Origin: Krasilnikovia cinnamomea | GTDB taxonomy: Bacteria; Actinomycetota; Actinomycetes; Mycobacteriales; Micromonosporaceae | Direction of reading: 5' to 3' | NCBI RefSeq assembly: GCF_004217545.1 | Contig: NZ_SHKY01000001.1 | Span: forward strand, 6,448,001-6,512,000 | Length of the DNA stretch: 64,000 nucleotides | Shown here: positions 17,111 through 25,154 of the stretch, piece after piece | How the letters are laid out: each line of letters opens with the position of its first letter | How positions within the stretch are numbered: position 1 is the first letter of the stretch | Notes under the pieces: model-generated | Told to the model about the DNA's origin: nothing | What the model saw: the letters and a program-made list of their open reading frames with translations, nothing else | Databases searched by the model: none | Program-made: the position numbers and the translations under genes

Positions 17111-18464
17111 GCAGATCCACCTCGCGGTGCACTTCCCCGGGGTCAACAACACCACCGTGTGGAGCGACCCGCGCTCGGGCAGCCACATCGAGTTCGCCTC
17201 GTTCGTCCGGCTGGCCCAGACCGCCGAGCGCGCCAAGTTCGACTTCTTCTTCCTGGCCGAGGGGCTGCGCCTGCGCGAGCAGGGCGGCCAGATCTACGAC
17301 CTGGACGTGGTCGGCCGCCCCGACACCTTCACGGTGCTGTCCGCCCTCGCCGCGGTCACCGACCGGCTCGGCCTGACCGGCACCATCAACTCGACCTTCA
17401 ACGAGCCGTACGAGGTGGCCCGGCAGTTCGCGAGCCTGGACCACCTCAGCGGCGGCCGGGCCGGCTGGAACGTGGTGACCTCCTGGGACGCGTTCACGGG
17501 CGAGAACTTCCGGCGGGGTGGTTTCCTCGCGGAATCCGACCGCTACAGCCGGGCGGCGCGGTTCCTCGCGGCCGCGGGCGTACTGTTCGACTCCTGGCCG
17601 GACGGGGCCGTGGTGGCCGACCGTGACCGCGGTGTCTTCCTCGCCGACGGCCGGGCCGGCGCGTTCGCGCATCGCGACGAGCACTTCGACATCGCCGGCC
17701 GGTTCACCGTGCCGCGCAGCCCGCAGGGACGGCCGGTGATCCTGCAGGCCGGTGACTCGGACGCGGGGCGCGAGTTCGCCGCCGCCACCGCCGACGCGAT
17801 CTTCAGCCGGCACAGCAGGCGGGAGGCCGGCCAGGCGTTCTACGCCGACGTCAAACGCCGGCTGGCCACCTACGGACGCGACCGCGACGAGCTGCTCGTC
17901 CTGCCGGCGGCGACGTTCGTGCTCGGCGACACCGACGCCGACGCCGGGGAACGGGCCGCGGTCATCCGGCGGCAGCAGATCAGCGGCCAGACCGCGATCA
18001 AGCTGTTGGAGCAGCTGTGGAACCGCGACCTGTCCGGCTACGACCCGGACGGGCCACTACCGGAAATCGACCCGGACGTCTCCACCGAGCACATCGCCCG
18101 CGGGCGGGCCAGCGTACGCATGCACCGCGACCCCGTCGCCACGGCCCGCGAGTGGCGCGCGCGGGCCGAGGCCGGCAAGCTGTCCATTCGCGAACTGGTC
18201 ATCGAGGTGAGCGGGCGTCAGACGTTCGTGGGCAGCCCCCGGACGGTGGCCGACCAGATCGACGACCTCGTCCAGTGCGACGCCGCCGACGGGTTCATCC
18301 TGGTGCCGCACGTCGTGCCGGACGGGCTCGACGAGTTCGCCGACACCGTGGTGCCCCTACTGCAGGAACGCGGCGTGTTCCGCACCGAGTACACCGGCCC
18401 GACCCTGCGCGACCACCTCGGACTGCGCCGCCCGGCGGCCACCCGTGCGGTGCCGACCGGCTAG
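17103..18464 (+). CDS. NtaA/SnaA/DszA-family FMN-dependent monooxygenase
   Basis: A 453-residue LLM monooxygenase of the NtaA/SnaA/DszA group. It shows AEGLRLREQGGQIYD, GLTGTINSTFNEPYEVARQF, SLDHLSGGRAGWNVVTSWD and VILQAGDSDAGREFAA, all standard for the group, and full length for it. It starts at TTG 17103, preceded by GGAGGAC, 8 nt inside the previous gene, so it is translated coupled. Members cleave C-S or C-N bonds in compounds such as dibenzothiophene sulfone or nitrilotriacetate, using FMNH2 and O2. The gene ends sharing the CTAG at 18461-18464 with the convergent ATPase gene. Substrate unknown; a sulfur-scavenging role is inferred from context. Confidence 0.85.
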   Translation: MPKQIHLAVHFPGVNNTTVWSDPRSGSHIEFASFVRLAQTAERAKFDFFFLAEGLRLREQGGQIYDLDVVGRPDTFTVLSALAAVTDRLGLTGTINSTFNEPYEVARQFASLDHLSGGRAGWNVVTSWDAFTGENFRRGGFLAESDRYSRAARFLAAAGVLFDSWPDGAVVADRDRGVFLADGRAGAFAHRDEHFDIAGRFTVPRSPQGRPVILQAGDSDAGREFAAATADAIFSRHSRREAGQAFYADVKRRLATYGRDRDELLVLPAATFVLGDTDADAGERAAVIRRQQISGQTAIKLLEQLWNRDLSGYDPDGPLPEIDPDVSTEHIARGRASVRMHRDPVATAREWRARAEAGKLSIRELVIEVSGRQTFVGSPRTVADQIDDLVQCDAADGFILVPHVVPDGLDEFADTVVPLLQERGVFRTEYTGPTLRDHLGLRRPAATRAVPTG

Positions 18465-19192
18465 AGCACCTGGGACAGGAACCCGCGCAGGCGCGGATGG
18501 GTGGCGTCCTCGAAGATCGCGGCGGGCGCACCGGCCTCCAGCACCACGCCCCGGTCCATGAAGGCGACGGTGTCGGCGACCTGGCGGGCGAATCCCATCT
18601 CGTGGGTCACCACGACCATGGTCATGCCCTCGGCGGCGAGGTCGGCCATCAGTCCCAGTACGCCCTTGACCAGCTCGGGGTCGAGCGCGGAGGTGGCCTC
18701 GTCGAACAGCATCACCTGCGGCTGCAACGCCAGCGCGCGGGCGATCGCGACCCGCTGCTGCTGCCCGCCGGACAGGTGCGCCGGCCGGGCGTCGGCCTTC
18801 GCGGCGAGCCCGACCAGCTCCAGCTGGGTACGGGCGACCGCCGCCGCCTCGTCCTCGGCGAGCCCCTTGAGCTTGCGCAGCGCGAGGGTGATGTTGCGCA
18901 GCACGCTCATGTGCGGGAACAGGTTGAACTGCTGGAACACCATGCCGATCCGCTGCCGCAGGCGGTCCGGGTCGTCGCGCAGCACGCTGCGTCCGTCGAG
19001 CAGCACGTCACCACGGTCCGGTTCGATCAGCCGGTTGATGGTGCGCAGCAACGTCGACTTGCCCGAGCCCGAGGGCCCGATGACGCAGGCGGTCTGCCCC
19101 CGGGCCACGTCGAGGTCCGCGCCGCGCAGCACGGGATTGCGCCCGAACGCCAGGTGGACGTCGCGCAGGCTCAGGCTCACCGAGCCGGTCAT
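18461..19192 (-). CDS. Polar amino-acid/cystine-type ABC transporter ATP-binding protein
   Basis: A 243-residue ATPase with Walker A GPSGSGKST, Q-loop QQFNLFPHM, signature LSGGQQQR, Walker B VMLFDEATSALD and switch HEM. The sequence has the typical GlnQ/TcyC layout. The ATG overlaps the permease stop (ATGA), making it the last gene of a three-gene importer operon. The leader peptide upstream of the operon argues for cystine or another sulfur compound as cargo. Confidence 0.9.
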   Translation of the reverse strand: MTGSVSLSLRDVHLAFGRNPVLRGADLDVARGQTACVIGPSGSGKSTLLRTINRLIEPDRGDVLLDGRSVLRDDPDRLRQRIGMVFQQFNLFPHMSVLRNITLALRKLKGLAEDEAAAVARTQLELVGLAAKADARPAHLSGGQQQRVAIARALALQPQVMLFDEATSALDPELVKGVLGLMADLAAEGMTMVVVTHEMGFARQVADTVAFMDRGVVLEAGAPAAIFEDATHPRLRGFLSQVL

Positions 19193-19980
19193 CGGTCGCT
19201 CCCCGCTCCCGCGCCGGACAGCGCGGGTTCCTCGTCGTCGTCCGGTGCGCTCGCCTGCCGCCCGTGCCGCAGCCGCTGGTCGATCCAGTTGACTGCATGC
19301 GTCAGCGGCACGGTCAGCGCGAGGTAGAACAGCCCGGCCAGCAGCAGCGCGGACTCGTTGCCGGTGGTGGCCGCGTGGTCCTGCCCGATCCGGAACAGCT
19401 CCCGCTGGCTGGCGACCAGCCCGAGGAAGTACACCAGGCTGGAGTCCTTGATCAGGGCGATGAGCTGGTTGACCCACGCGGGCAGCACGCGGCGGATCCC
19501 CTGCGGAATGATCACCAGGCGCATCGCCTCGGACCAGGAGAAGCCCAGCGCGCGCGCCCCCTCCAGCTGGGCGGCCTCCACGGACTGGATGCCGGACCGG
19601 AAGATCTCACCGATGTACGCCGCCGCGATCAGCGACAGCGCGAGGATGCCCAGCGGGTACGGGTTGGGCCCCCAGACCTGCATGCCGAGCGGTGCCAGTC
19701 CGACACCGATCAGCAGGATGGTGGCCGCCGCCGGCAGGCCCCGGAACACGTCGGTGTAGACCCGCGCGGGCCAGCGCAGCCAGCGGGTCCGCGAGATTCC
19801 GGCGACGGCCAGCAGCAGACCGAGCAGCGAGCCGAGCAGGGCGGCGGAGACCGCCAGGACGAGCGTGTTGCGCAGCCCGACGGTCAGCATCTCGGGCAGC
19901 GCGGCGCGCATCGACGGCCAGTCGAAGAACGTCTCCCACAGCGTGCTCACCGATTCCACCGGCCGGTCACCGCCCCCCAC
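19189..19980 (-). CDS. Amino-acid/cystine-type ABC transporter permease
   Basis: A 263-residue HisM/TcyB-type permease with five or more helices. The EAA loop QLEGARALGFSWSEAMRLVIIPQGIRRVLPAW contacts the ATPase. Starts are uncertain: GTG 19980 is the longest, and GTG codons 8-11 residues later (at GTG-GAA-TCG and GTG-AGC-ACG) are alternatives. A C-terminal acidic tail (DDDEE) precedes the overlapping ATPase start. It lies 15 nt after the binding-protein gene. Confidence 0.88.
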   Translation of the reverse strand: MGGGDRPVESVSTLWETFFDWPSMRAALPEMLTVGLRNTLVLAVSAALLGSLLGLLLAVAGISRTRWLRWPARVYTDVFRGLPAAATILLIGVGLAPLGMQVWGPNPYPLGILALSLIAAAYIGEIFRSGIQSVEAAQLEGARALGFSWSEAMRLVIIPQGIRRVLPAWVNQLIALIKDSSLVYFLGLVASQRELFRIGQDHAATTGNESALLLAGLFYLALTVPLTHAVNWIDQRLRHGRQASAPDDDEEPALSGAGAGSDR

Positions 19981-19995
19981 TCAGTCGTCATCGGA

Positions 19996-20874
19996 TCAGG
20001 ACGCCGCGGACACAGACACAGACACAGACACAGCCGCGCTCGGCGCTGCCTTGCCGCTGCCCGGGGTGAACCCGGCGGGGATCGGGCGGCCGGGGTAGTA
20101 CTGGGCCTGCAGCCGGTTCCAGGTGCCGTCCGCGATGACCTGGTCGAGGCCGGCGTTCAGCGCCTCGCGCAGCACGTTGTTGCCCTTCGCCACCGCGTAC
20201 GCGGTGGGGGCGGGGCTGAGCTGCTTGGCCGCCACCTTGATCTTGGATCCACTGTCGGCGGCGGACTTCTCGCCGATCTCCGCGGGGGCAATCCACGCGT
20301 CGGCGGTACCGGCCTTGAGCTGGTTGAGCGCGCCGTTGTAGTCGGGCACCCGGACGGGGTTGAGGCCCTTGCCGGTGGCGTAGTCGTCCTGGACCGTGCC
20401 CTGCACGACCACGACCCGCTTGCCGGTGAGCTGGTCGAACCCGGTGATCGACGAGTTCGCCGGGACGTCGAGTCCGAAGTAGCCGAAGTCGTAGCCGTTG
20501 CCGAAGTCGACGGTCTGCTTGCGCGCCTCGGTCACGGTGATCGAGGAGCTGCCCACGTCGAACTTGTGGTTGTTCACCTGTGACAGCAGGGCGGAGAAGT
20601 CGGTACCGACGAACTCCACCTTCAGCCCGATCTTGGCGGCGACCGCGGTCAGCAGGTCGTTGTCGAAGCCGGTGAACCTGCCGTCCTTGAGGTACACGTT
20701 GGGCGGGGCGTCGGTGAGGGTGCCGGCGCGCAGCACGCCGGGCTGCAGCAGGGCGTACGGGTTGTCGGCCGAGCCGGACTTGGCGTCGTCGCCGCATGCG
20801 GTGAGCAGGCTGACGCCGAGGATCGCAGCGGCGCCGAGGGTGGCGGCCCGGGTGAGGGCAGGCAGAAATCGCAC
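19996..20874 (-). CDS. ABC transporter substrate-binding lipoprotein (SBP_bac_3)
   Basis: A 292-residue lipoprotein: signal peptide with lipobox LLTAC (Cys at about 27), then a family-3 solute-binding domain (FDNDLLTAVAAKIGLKVEFV, FDVGSSSITVTEARKQTVDF, GKRVVVVQGTVQDDYA). It starts at GTG 20874 with GGAGA upstream. The extreme C-terminus SVSVSVSAAS is encoded by a short hexanucleotide repeat and is probably a dispensable tail. It heads the importer operon, 97 nt downstream of the Cys-containing leader peptide. Cystine or a related sulfur compound is the likely ligand. Confidence 0.88.
   Translation of the reverse strand: MRFLPALTRAATLGAAAILGVSLLTACGDDAKSGSADNPYALLQPGVLRAGTLTDAPPNVYLKDGRFTGFDNDLLTAVAAKIGLKVEFVGTDFSALLSQVNNHKFDVGSSSITVTEARKQTVDFGNGYDFGYFGLDVPANSSITGFDQLTGKRVVVVQGTVQDDYATGKGLNPVRVPDYNGALNQLKAGTADAWIAPAEIGEKSAADSGSKIKVAAKQLSPAPTAYAVAKGNNVLREALNAGLDQVIADGTWNRLQAQYYPGRPIPAGFTPGSGKAAPSAAVSVSVSVSAAS
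20011..20034. repeat. Four-copy hexanucleotide repeat (CACAGA)n
   Basis: CACAGA occurs three times in tandem, then CACAGC, inside the 3' end of the binding-protein gene, where it encodes alternating Ser-Val. A change of copy number would keep the frame. Confidence 0.7.
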
Positions 20875-20930
20875 AGGGTTCTCCGAGAAGGGTGGTCGGT
20901 GCGGTGGGCGCAGCGGTCCGATCGGACGGC

Positions 20931-20974
20931 GGGGTGCGCCTACCGCGAGGGAATTGCGGGGTGGGGTGCGCCTA
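20931..20974. repeat. 12-bp direct repeat between leader peptide and importer gene
   Basis: GGGGTGCGCCTA occurs at 20931-20942 and again at 20963-20974, 32 nt apart. On the minus strand (TAGGCGCACCCC) the first copy reached contains the stop codon of the leader peptide. This is where an attenuator would switch between alternative pairings. Confidence 0.6.
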
Positions 20975-21115
20975 GCGCGCGGCGGCGTGGCGACACACCG
21001 CGCTGCACACCCGCATCATGTCGATGTGCCGTCGCCGGGTCAGGGCCGGCAGCGGGCGCGCGGCCCGCGGATCCGGGCCCGCGCCTGGCGAGGTGGCACA
21101 ACGGCGGGAAGACAT
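20972..21115 (-). CDS. 47-aa sulfur-regulon leader peptide
   Basis: A 47-residue ORF starting at ATG 21115, with AGGAGA six nt upstream, and ending at TAG 20972, just before the importer operon. The C-terminal half, LTRRRHIDMMRVCSAVCRH, matches the actinobacterial 'putative leader peptide' pattern (RRHxDLxRxCSAxC) found ahead of sulfate, cysteine and sulfonate genes. Three Cys codons (residues 6, 37 and 41) would let ribosomes sense Cys-tRNA charging. This suggests cis-regulation of the importer by translation-coupled attenuation or start-site unmasking. It is longer at the N-terminus than typical members, and a shorter internal start is possible. Confidence 0.72.
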   Translation of the reverse strand: MSSRRCATSPGAGPDPRAARPLPALTRRRHIDMMRVCSAVCRHAAAR

Positions 21116-21404
21116 GGCTCTCCTGGGTCGGTGTTGACCTGGGGGGCCAGGCCACGCTTGCATCGGGGGCTTGCTCCGATGCCTGGTCCTCACCCGGGGC
21201 ACCCCACCGCGGAGGAGGGTTGCCGGCCAGCAAGCCGGGGCTTCACGCTGGCGCTCATGACCTGCCGCCGAGGCTAGCAGCCGGGTTCGGTGCGGCGTCC
21301 AGTCGATATGACCACACTCACGCGGTTCGTGCCCGCAAAGGTTGGCCGTTCGGCTCGCGCAGGTATGCGGTACGGCGGAAAGGCCGAGAACCGCTTGCGC
21401 GACA

Positions 21405-21424
21405 ATATCCTACTAAGCCTATAG
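21405..21424. promoter_or_regulatory. Sulfur-island promoter motif, copy B
   Basis: ATATCCTACTAAGCCTATAG lies between the divergent leader peptide/importer and the flavin-reductase genes, 75 nt upstream of 21500. Its reverse complement CTATAGGCTTAGTAGGATAT shares ATAGG, CTT and AGGATAT in order with copy A at 15903. It could serve as a regulator site for either or both divergent units. Confidence 0.42.
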
Positions 21425-21499
21425 TCATTCGGTATATGCAAGGGATCGGTGGAACCCCGTCCACGCCGGTCCGCCCCCCTCGTCGTACCGGAGTGACAC

Positions 21500-22087
21500 A
21501 TGTCAGAGCGACCCGTGATCCAGCACCTCGGCCGCCTACCCGTCGACGGCACCCCGCCTCGTGACCACGGCGTCGTGAACGCCCGGGTGGCCGTCGTGGT
21601 CGGCAATCCACGCCCGGCCAGCCGCACGCTGGCGGCGGCGACGTACCTGGCCCGCGAGCTCACCGGGCGCGACCCGGGCCTCACCGTCGACCTGGCCACC
21701 CTCGGCGCCGCGCTGCTGGACTGGGCGGACCCGGGGGTGGCCGCACTGGTCGACGAGGTCGGCGCGGCCGACCTCGTGGTGGTGGCGAGCCCGACCTACA
21801 AGGGCACCTACACCGGCCTGCTCAAACTCTTCCTCGACCGGTTCGCGGGCGGGACGGGCCTGCGCGGCCTCGCCGTGCCGCTGCTGCTCGGCGCGGGGCC
21901 ACAACACCAGCTGGCCGCCGAGCTGACGCTGCGGCCGGTGCTCACCGAGATCGGCGCGACCGTGCCGGGGCGGGGGCTGTTCGTCATCGACAGGCACCAC
22001 GACGACCCCGCCGCCTACGCCGACTGGCTGGCGGCCACCAGCCCCGTCGTGGGCGCGTTCCTGCGGACCCGGGAGGAGGTCGCATGA
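21500..22087 (+). CDS. NAD(P)H-dependent FMN reductase (SsuE/MsuE-like)
   Basis: A 195-residue flavodoxin-fold reductase. VAVVVGNPRPASRT is the phosphate-binding loop for FMN, and VVVASPTYKGTYTGLLKLFLD is the family hallmark seen in SsuE and MsuE. The first 27 residues precede the domain; ATG 21500 has GGAG seven nt upstream. It overlaps the next gene by ATGA. It would supply FMNH2 to the LLM monooxygenases of this island. Confidence 0.85.
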   Translation: MSERPVIQHLGRLPVDGTPPRDHGVVNARVAVVVGNPRPASRTLAAATYLARELTGRDPGLTVDLATLGAALLDWADPGVAALVDEVGAADLVVVASPTYKGTYTGLLKLFLDRFAGGTGLRGLAVPLLLGAGPQHQLAAELTLRPVLTEIGATVPGRGLFVIDRHHDDPAAYADWLAATSPVVGAFLRTREEVA

Positions 22088-22590
22088 CCGCGTTGCGTAC
22101 CAATCAGGACCTGGACCATCACCGGCTGCGCGAGGTGTTCGGCATCTTCCCCAGCGGGGTGGTGGCGGTCGCCGCCGTCGTGGACGGCGTGCCCGTGGGT
22201 CTCGCGGCCAGCTCGTTCACCTCGGTCAGCCTGGACCCGCCGCTGGTGTCGTTCTCCATCGCCAACGCCTCGAAGACGTGGCCCGACCTGCGCCGCGCGG
22301 TGCACCTGGGAGTCACGATCCTGGCGGACCACCATTCCGCAGTGGCCCGCCAGCTCGCGGGTGCACCGGCGGGGCGGTTCGACGGGCTGTCGCTGACCGC
22401 GTCGCCCCTCGGGGCCGTCACGCTCGACGACGGCCTGGCCCACTTCGAGACGACGATCTATCGCGAGGTGCTCGCCGGTGACCACACCATCGTGCTGCTG
22501 CGCCTGCTGGCCGCGCGCCATGCCGGGCTGGGCGACCCCTCACCGCTGGTCTTCCACCGCAGCCGGTTCGGCCGGCTCCAGCCCGATTGA
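22084..22590 (+). CDS. Flavin reductase-like (HpaC/DIM6/NTAB family) protein
   Basis: A 168-residue split-barrel flavin reductase. FGIFPSGVVAVAAVVDGVPVG, ASSFTSVSLDPPLVSF and the C-terminal HRSRFGRL are typical of two-component monooxygenase reductases. It is coupled to the FMN reductase through ATGA. Having two different reductases next to two monooxygenases is redundant but common in sulfonate and dibenzothiophene clusters. It converges on the M15 peptidase gene with an 11-nt gap. Confidence 0.87.
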   Translation: MTALRTNQDLDHHRLREVFGIFPSGVVAVAAVVDGVPVGLAASSFTSVSLDPPLVSFSIANASKTWPDLRRAVHLGVTILADHHSAVARQLAGAPAGRFDGLSLTASPLGAVTLDDGLAHFETTIYREVLAGDHTIVLLRLLAARHAGLGDPSPLVFHRSRFGRLQPD

Positions 22591-22601
22591 CGCGTCCGCC
22601 G

Positions 22602-23687
22602 TCAGGAACCGGTGATCGACCAGTGCCACGGCTCCGACGGCAGGTTCACGTATCCGTATTTGCGGGCGTTCGCGGACAGCCACCGGAACGCGGCGCTGTC
22701 CCGGGTGAGCGACCCGCCGTCGACCGTGAGGTCGACCGCCAGGCCGACCTCGTGCAGGGACGTGCCGGGAATCGCCGTCGGCACGCGGCAGGACGAGGGC
22801 GGCGCGGTCCAGATGTCCGGGCAGCCGTTGATCTTTCGCAGTTCGATCTGCCGCTTCTTGGTCCGGAAGCCGCCACCGCCCAGGACGATCCCGCGGGCCC
22901 GCGCGTCGGCGAGCATCCGCCGGAACGCGAACGAGACGCTCTTGTGCACGGTGATGCCGTTGACGGTGGTGGTGTCGGCCGTGGTGAATTCGTCCTGAAC
23001 GTCGGTGACGACCGAGCGGCTGATCGCGGCGGCCTGCGCGGCGATCTCGGCGGAGTGGTCCAGGGCGACGAGCCTGCGCTGGTACTTGCGGACCACCGCG
23101 TTGGTGCTGCGCCAGGCGGTGGTCGCCCGGTCCACCGCGACCGTCGCGGTGCGGGCGGTGGTCTCCGCCTTGCGCAGCGCCGTACCGGCGGTGCGGGCCC
23201 GAACCCCCCGGGTGGTCACGGTCCTGCGCGCGGCGGTGACGGTGTTCTGCATCCGGGCCACCGCGTCGTTGTCGCGCGGCCGCTGCAGCGACACCACGAT
23301 CAGCCTGTTGCGCGCGTTGGTCAGCGCCTCCCGGGCGAGCACATACCGGGTACGGGCGGCCGCGTCGGCGGCGACGGCCGTGGTCAGCGTGGCCTGCGCC
23401 GCGCCGTGCGTCTTGCGGGCCGCGGTGAGCCGCTGGGACCGGGTGCGCAGGGTGGTGCGCTGGGCCGAGAGGGCCTTACGGACCCGCACGTACTGGGGGG
23501 TCGGGGTGAGGCTGTGGTACATCAGCGAAGCCCACCGCTGCGCGCTGCGCGGGACCTGGGCCGAGGCCGGCGCGGGCAGCGCGATCGCCACAGACGCCGC
23601 GAGCGCCGCGGTGACCGCCGCGGTGAGAAGTCGCCGGGCTCCAGCCCGGTACCGCTGGTCGGGTCGCGCTTGCGGTCGTCGCCCCAC
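22602..23687 (-). CDS. Secreted M15B D-alanyl-D-alanine carboxypeptidase-like protein
   Basis: A 361-residue protein with a signal peptide (about residues 18-42, ending PAPASAQ), a long Ala/Arg-rich helical region (about 60-230, probably coiled coil) and a C-terminal VanY/M15 domain. The zinc motifs SLHEVGLAVDL and WHW are intact, and a Cys pair (CPDIW...SCR) may form a disulfide. It would trim peptidoglycan stem peptides outside the membrane; the coiled coil may mediate docking or regulation. The start is GTG 23687. It shows no link to the sulfur genes. Confidence 0.87.
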   Translation of the reverse strand: MGRRPQARPDQRYRAGARRLLTAAVTAALAASVAIALPAPASAQVPRSAQRWASLMYHSLTPTPQYVRVRKALSAQRTTLRTRSQRLTAARKTHGAAQATLTTAVAADAAARTRYVLAREALTNARNRLIVVSLQRPRDNDAVARMQNTVTAARRTVTTRGVRARTAGTALRKAETTARTATVAVDRATTAWRSTNAVVRKYQRRLVALDHSAEIAAQAAAISRSVVTDVQDEFTTADTTTVNGITVHKSVSFAFRRMLADARARGIVLGGGGFRTKKRQIELRKINGCPDIWTAPPSSCRVPTAIPGTSLHEVGLAVDLTVDGGSLTRDSAAFRWLSANARKYGYVNLPSEPWHWSITGS

Positions 23688-23874
23688 TGGGTGTGCCCCT
23701 CCGCCTGATCGGTCAGGGCTGGAAAGCGGGCGAACCGCCGATCGGTACCGACGCGCGTCCGCCCGGGGCCGTGCGCCAACGCGGGAGCACGGCCGAGCCC
23801 CGAGGTATCAGACGAGCCTGATGCCCGGCGGGTGCGGCACGGTCCCGGCGGCGGAGCGGACCGGTTGCGGAGCG

Positions 23875-24960
23875 CTACCCGCGGGCGGCGGCCGAATTGC
23901 GGTCGACCATCAGCCCGCTCGCGTCGACGGCCTCGAAGTCGGCCCCGGTGAGCCGTTTGAGGGCGTGCAGCTGGTCGTTGTTCCACCGTGCGTCGGGTGT
24001 GCCGCTGACGTACCAGGCGGAGCCGTTGTCGGCCACGATCGCGCCGTAGCGTTGCAGGGCCCGCACGATGGGCCGGGCCTGGGGCGGGAAGCGGTTCGGG
24101 TCGACGCCGGCGCGCAGCCGCAGGCGCAGTCCCATCGGCGGCAGCGCGGCGTCGCGCCGTCCGGCGTGGTGCCGGGCGGGCCACACGTGCGCCGCCTGGG
24201 AACGCGGCACCGTGATGCGCAGGGCGTGGTCGACGTGGCCGGCGGCGACCTCTTCGTACCGGACGAGGCCGGCCAGGACGGGCAGGCCGGCGGCGTCGGC
24301 GGAGGTCCAGCCGTCCGGGCGCAGCCGCTGACTGCGCAGGTTGTACACGGCGCCGGAGCCGGCCCGCCAGCCGCTGCCGGCGGGATGGGCGTCGAACAGT
24401 TCGTACGCCCGGCAGGCGGCCGGGTCGTAGACGATGATGTGCCGGTCGCCGGTGGCGGCGGGACCACCCTCGATCTTCGGGTTGCGGGGGATCGGGTACG
24501 GGCCGGGGTCGCTCTCGTCGGCGTACTCGAACCGTACGGGGACGCGCGGGGTGCCGGCCTTCGCGACGGTGACGGGGATGCCGATCGGCCCGCCGTCCCA
24601 CTGCCCGGAGCCGAAGTCGGCGGTCAGCGCGGCGCCCTTGCCGATGCTGGCCACGTACGTGGCGGAGCGGGGGTGCCGGGGCAGCCGGGAGACGTCGGCC
24701 CGCCAGTAGCTGCCCGCCGGTACCGGGTCGCAGGCGCCCTGCGCCGTGGCCACCGGCTTGGTCGACGGCGCCGGGCCCTTCGGGGAGTCGGCGGGGGCCG
24801 CACTCGCCGATCCGGCGGCGGCCGCCGATGCCGCGGTCGGGCCGGACGCGGACGGGGCGGCGGTCGGCGCCGGGGCGTCGGCTACCCGGGACGGCCCGTT
24901 GTCGCAGGCGGTCGCGGCGAGGAGGATGGCCGCCGCGACGACGGCTGCTCGGACGCGCAT
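23875..24960 (-). CDS. Conserved actinobacterial lipoprotein of unknown function
   Basis: A 361-residue protein with signal peptide and lipobox LAATAC (Cys about 17), then an Ala/Pro/Ser linker (about 20-75) and a globular domain rich in Pro, Tyr and Trp (PYPIPRNPKIEGG, HIIVYDPAACRAYELFDAHP, LRITVPRSQAAHVWPARHHAG). I do not recognise a catalytic motif. The pattern recalls hypothetical surface proteins with a beta-sandwich core, possibly carbohydrate-active. ATG 24960 is chosen; an ATG three codons upstream (24969) is equally possible and neither has a good ribosome site. Monocistronic. Confidence 0.7.
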   Translation of the reverse strand: MRVRAAVVAAAILLAATACDNGPSRVADAPAPTAAPSASGPTAASAAAAGSASAAPADSPKGPAPSTKPVATAQGACDPVPAGSYWRADVSRLPRHPRSATYVASIGKGAALTADFGSGQWDGGPIGIPVTVAKAGTPRVPVRFEYADESDPGPYPIPRNPKIEGGPAATGDRHIIVYDPAACRAYELFDAHPAGSGWRAGSGAVYNLRSQRLRPDGWTSADAAGLPVLAGLVRYEEVAAGHVDHALRITVPRSQAAHVWPARHHAGRRDAALPPMGLRLRLRAGVDPNRFPPQARPIVRALQRYGAIVADNGSAWYVSGTPDARWNNDQLHALKRLTGADFEAVDASGLMVDRNSAAARG

Positions 24961-25092
24961 GGCGGCCATTGTGCCGCAGCGGCGGCCGGCGCGGCGGCCC
25001 GGTTCGCGCGGCGCGGTGTTCCCTCCCGCCCGCCGGTCCGGCGCGACGCCACGCACCGGACCTTCACGAGTCCCACCACGTTGACGCCATCA

Positions 25093-25154
25093 TGGCACCG
25101 ACTCTGAGCCAGAATGGCTTGTAGTGGTGCCAAGTGTGTGCCACCATGGCACCA
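25093..25154. promoter_or_regulatory. Three-half-site operator of the ribbon-helix-helix regulator
   Basis: TGGCACC occurs at 25093-25099 and TGGCACCA at 25147-25154, with the inverted copy TGGTGCCA at 25125-25132. The inverted pair is spaced 22 nt centre to centre (two helical turns), and the last half-site overlaps the start codon at 25154. This suits autorepression by the RHH protein. Confidence 0.55.
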
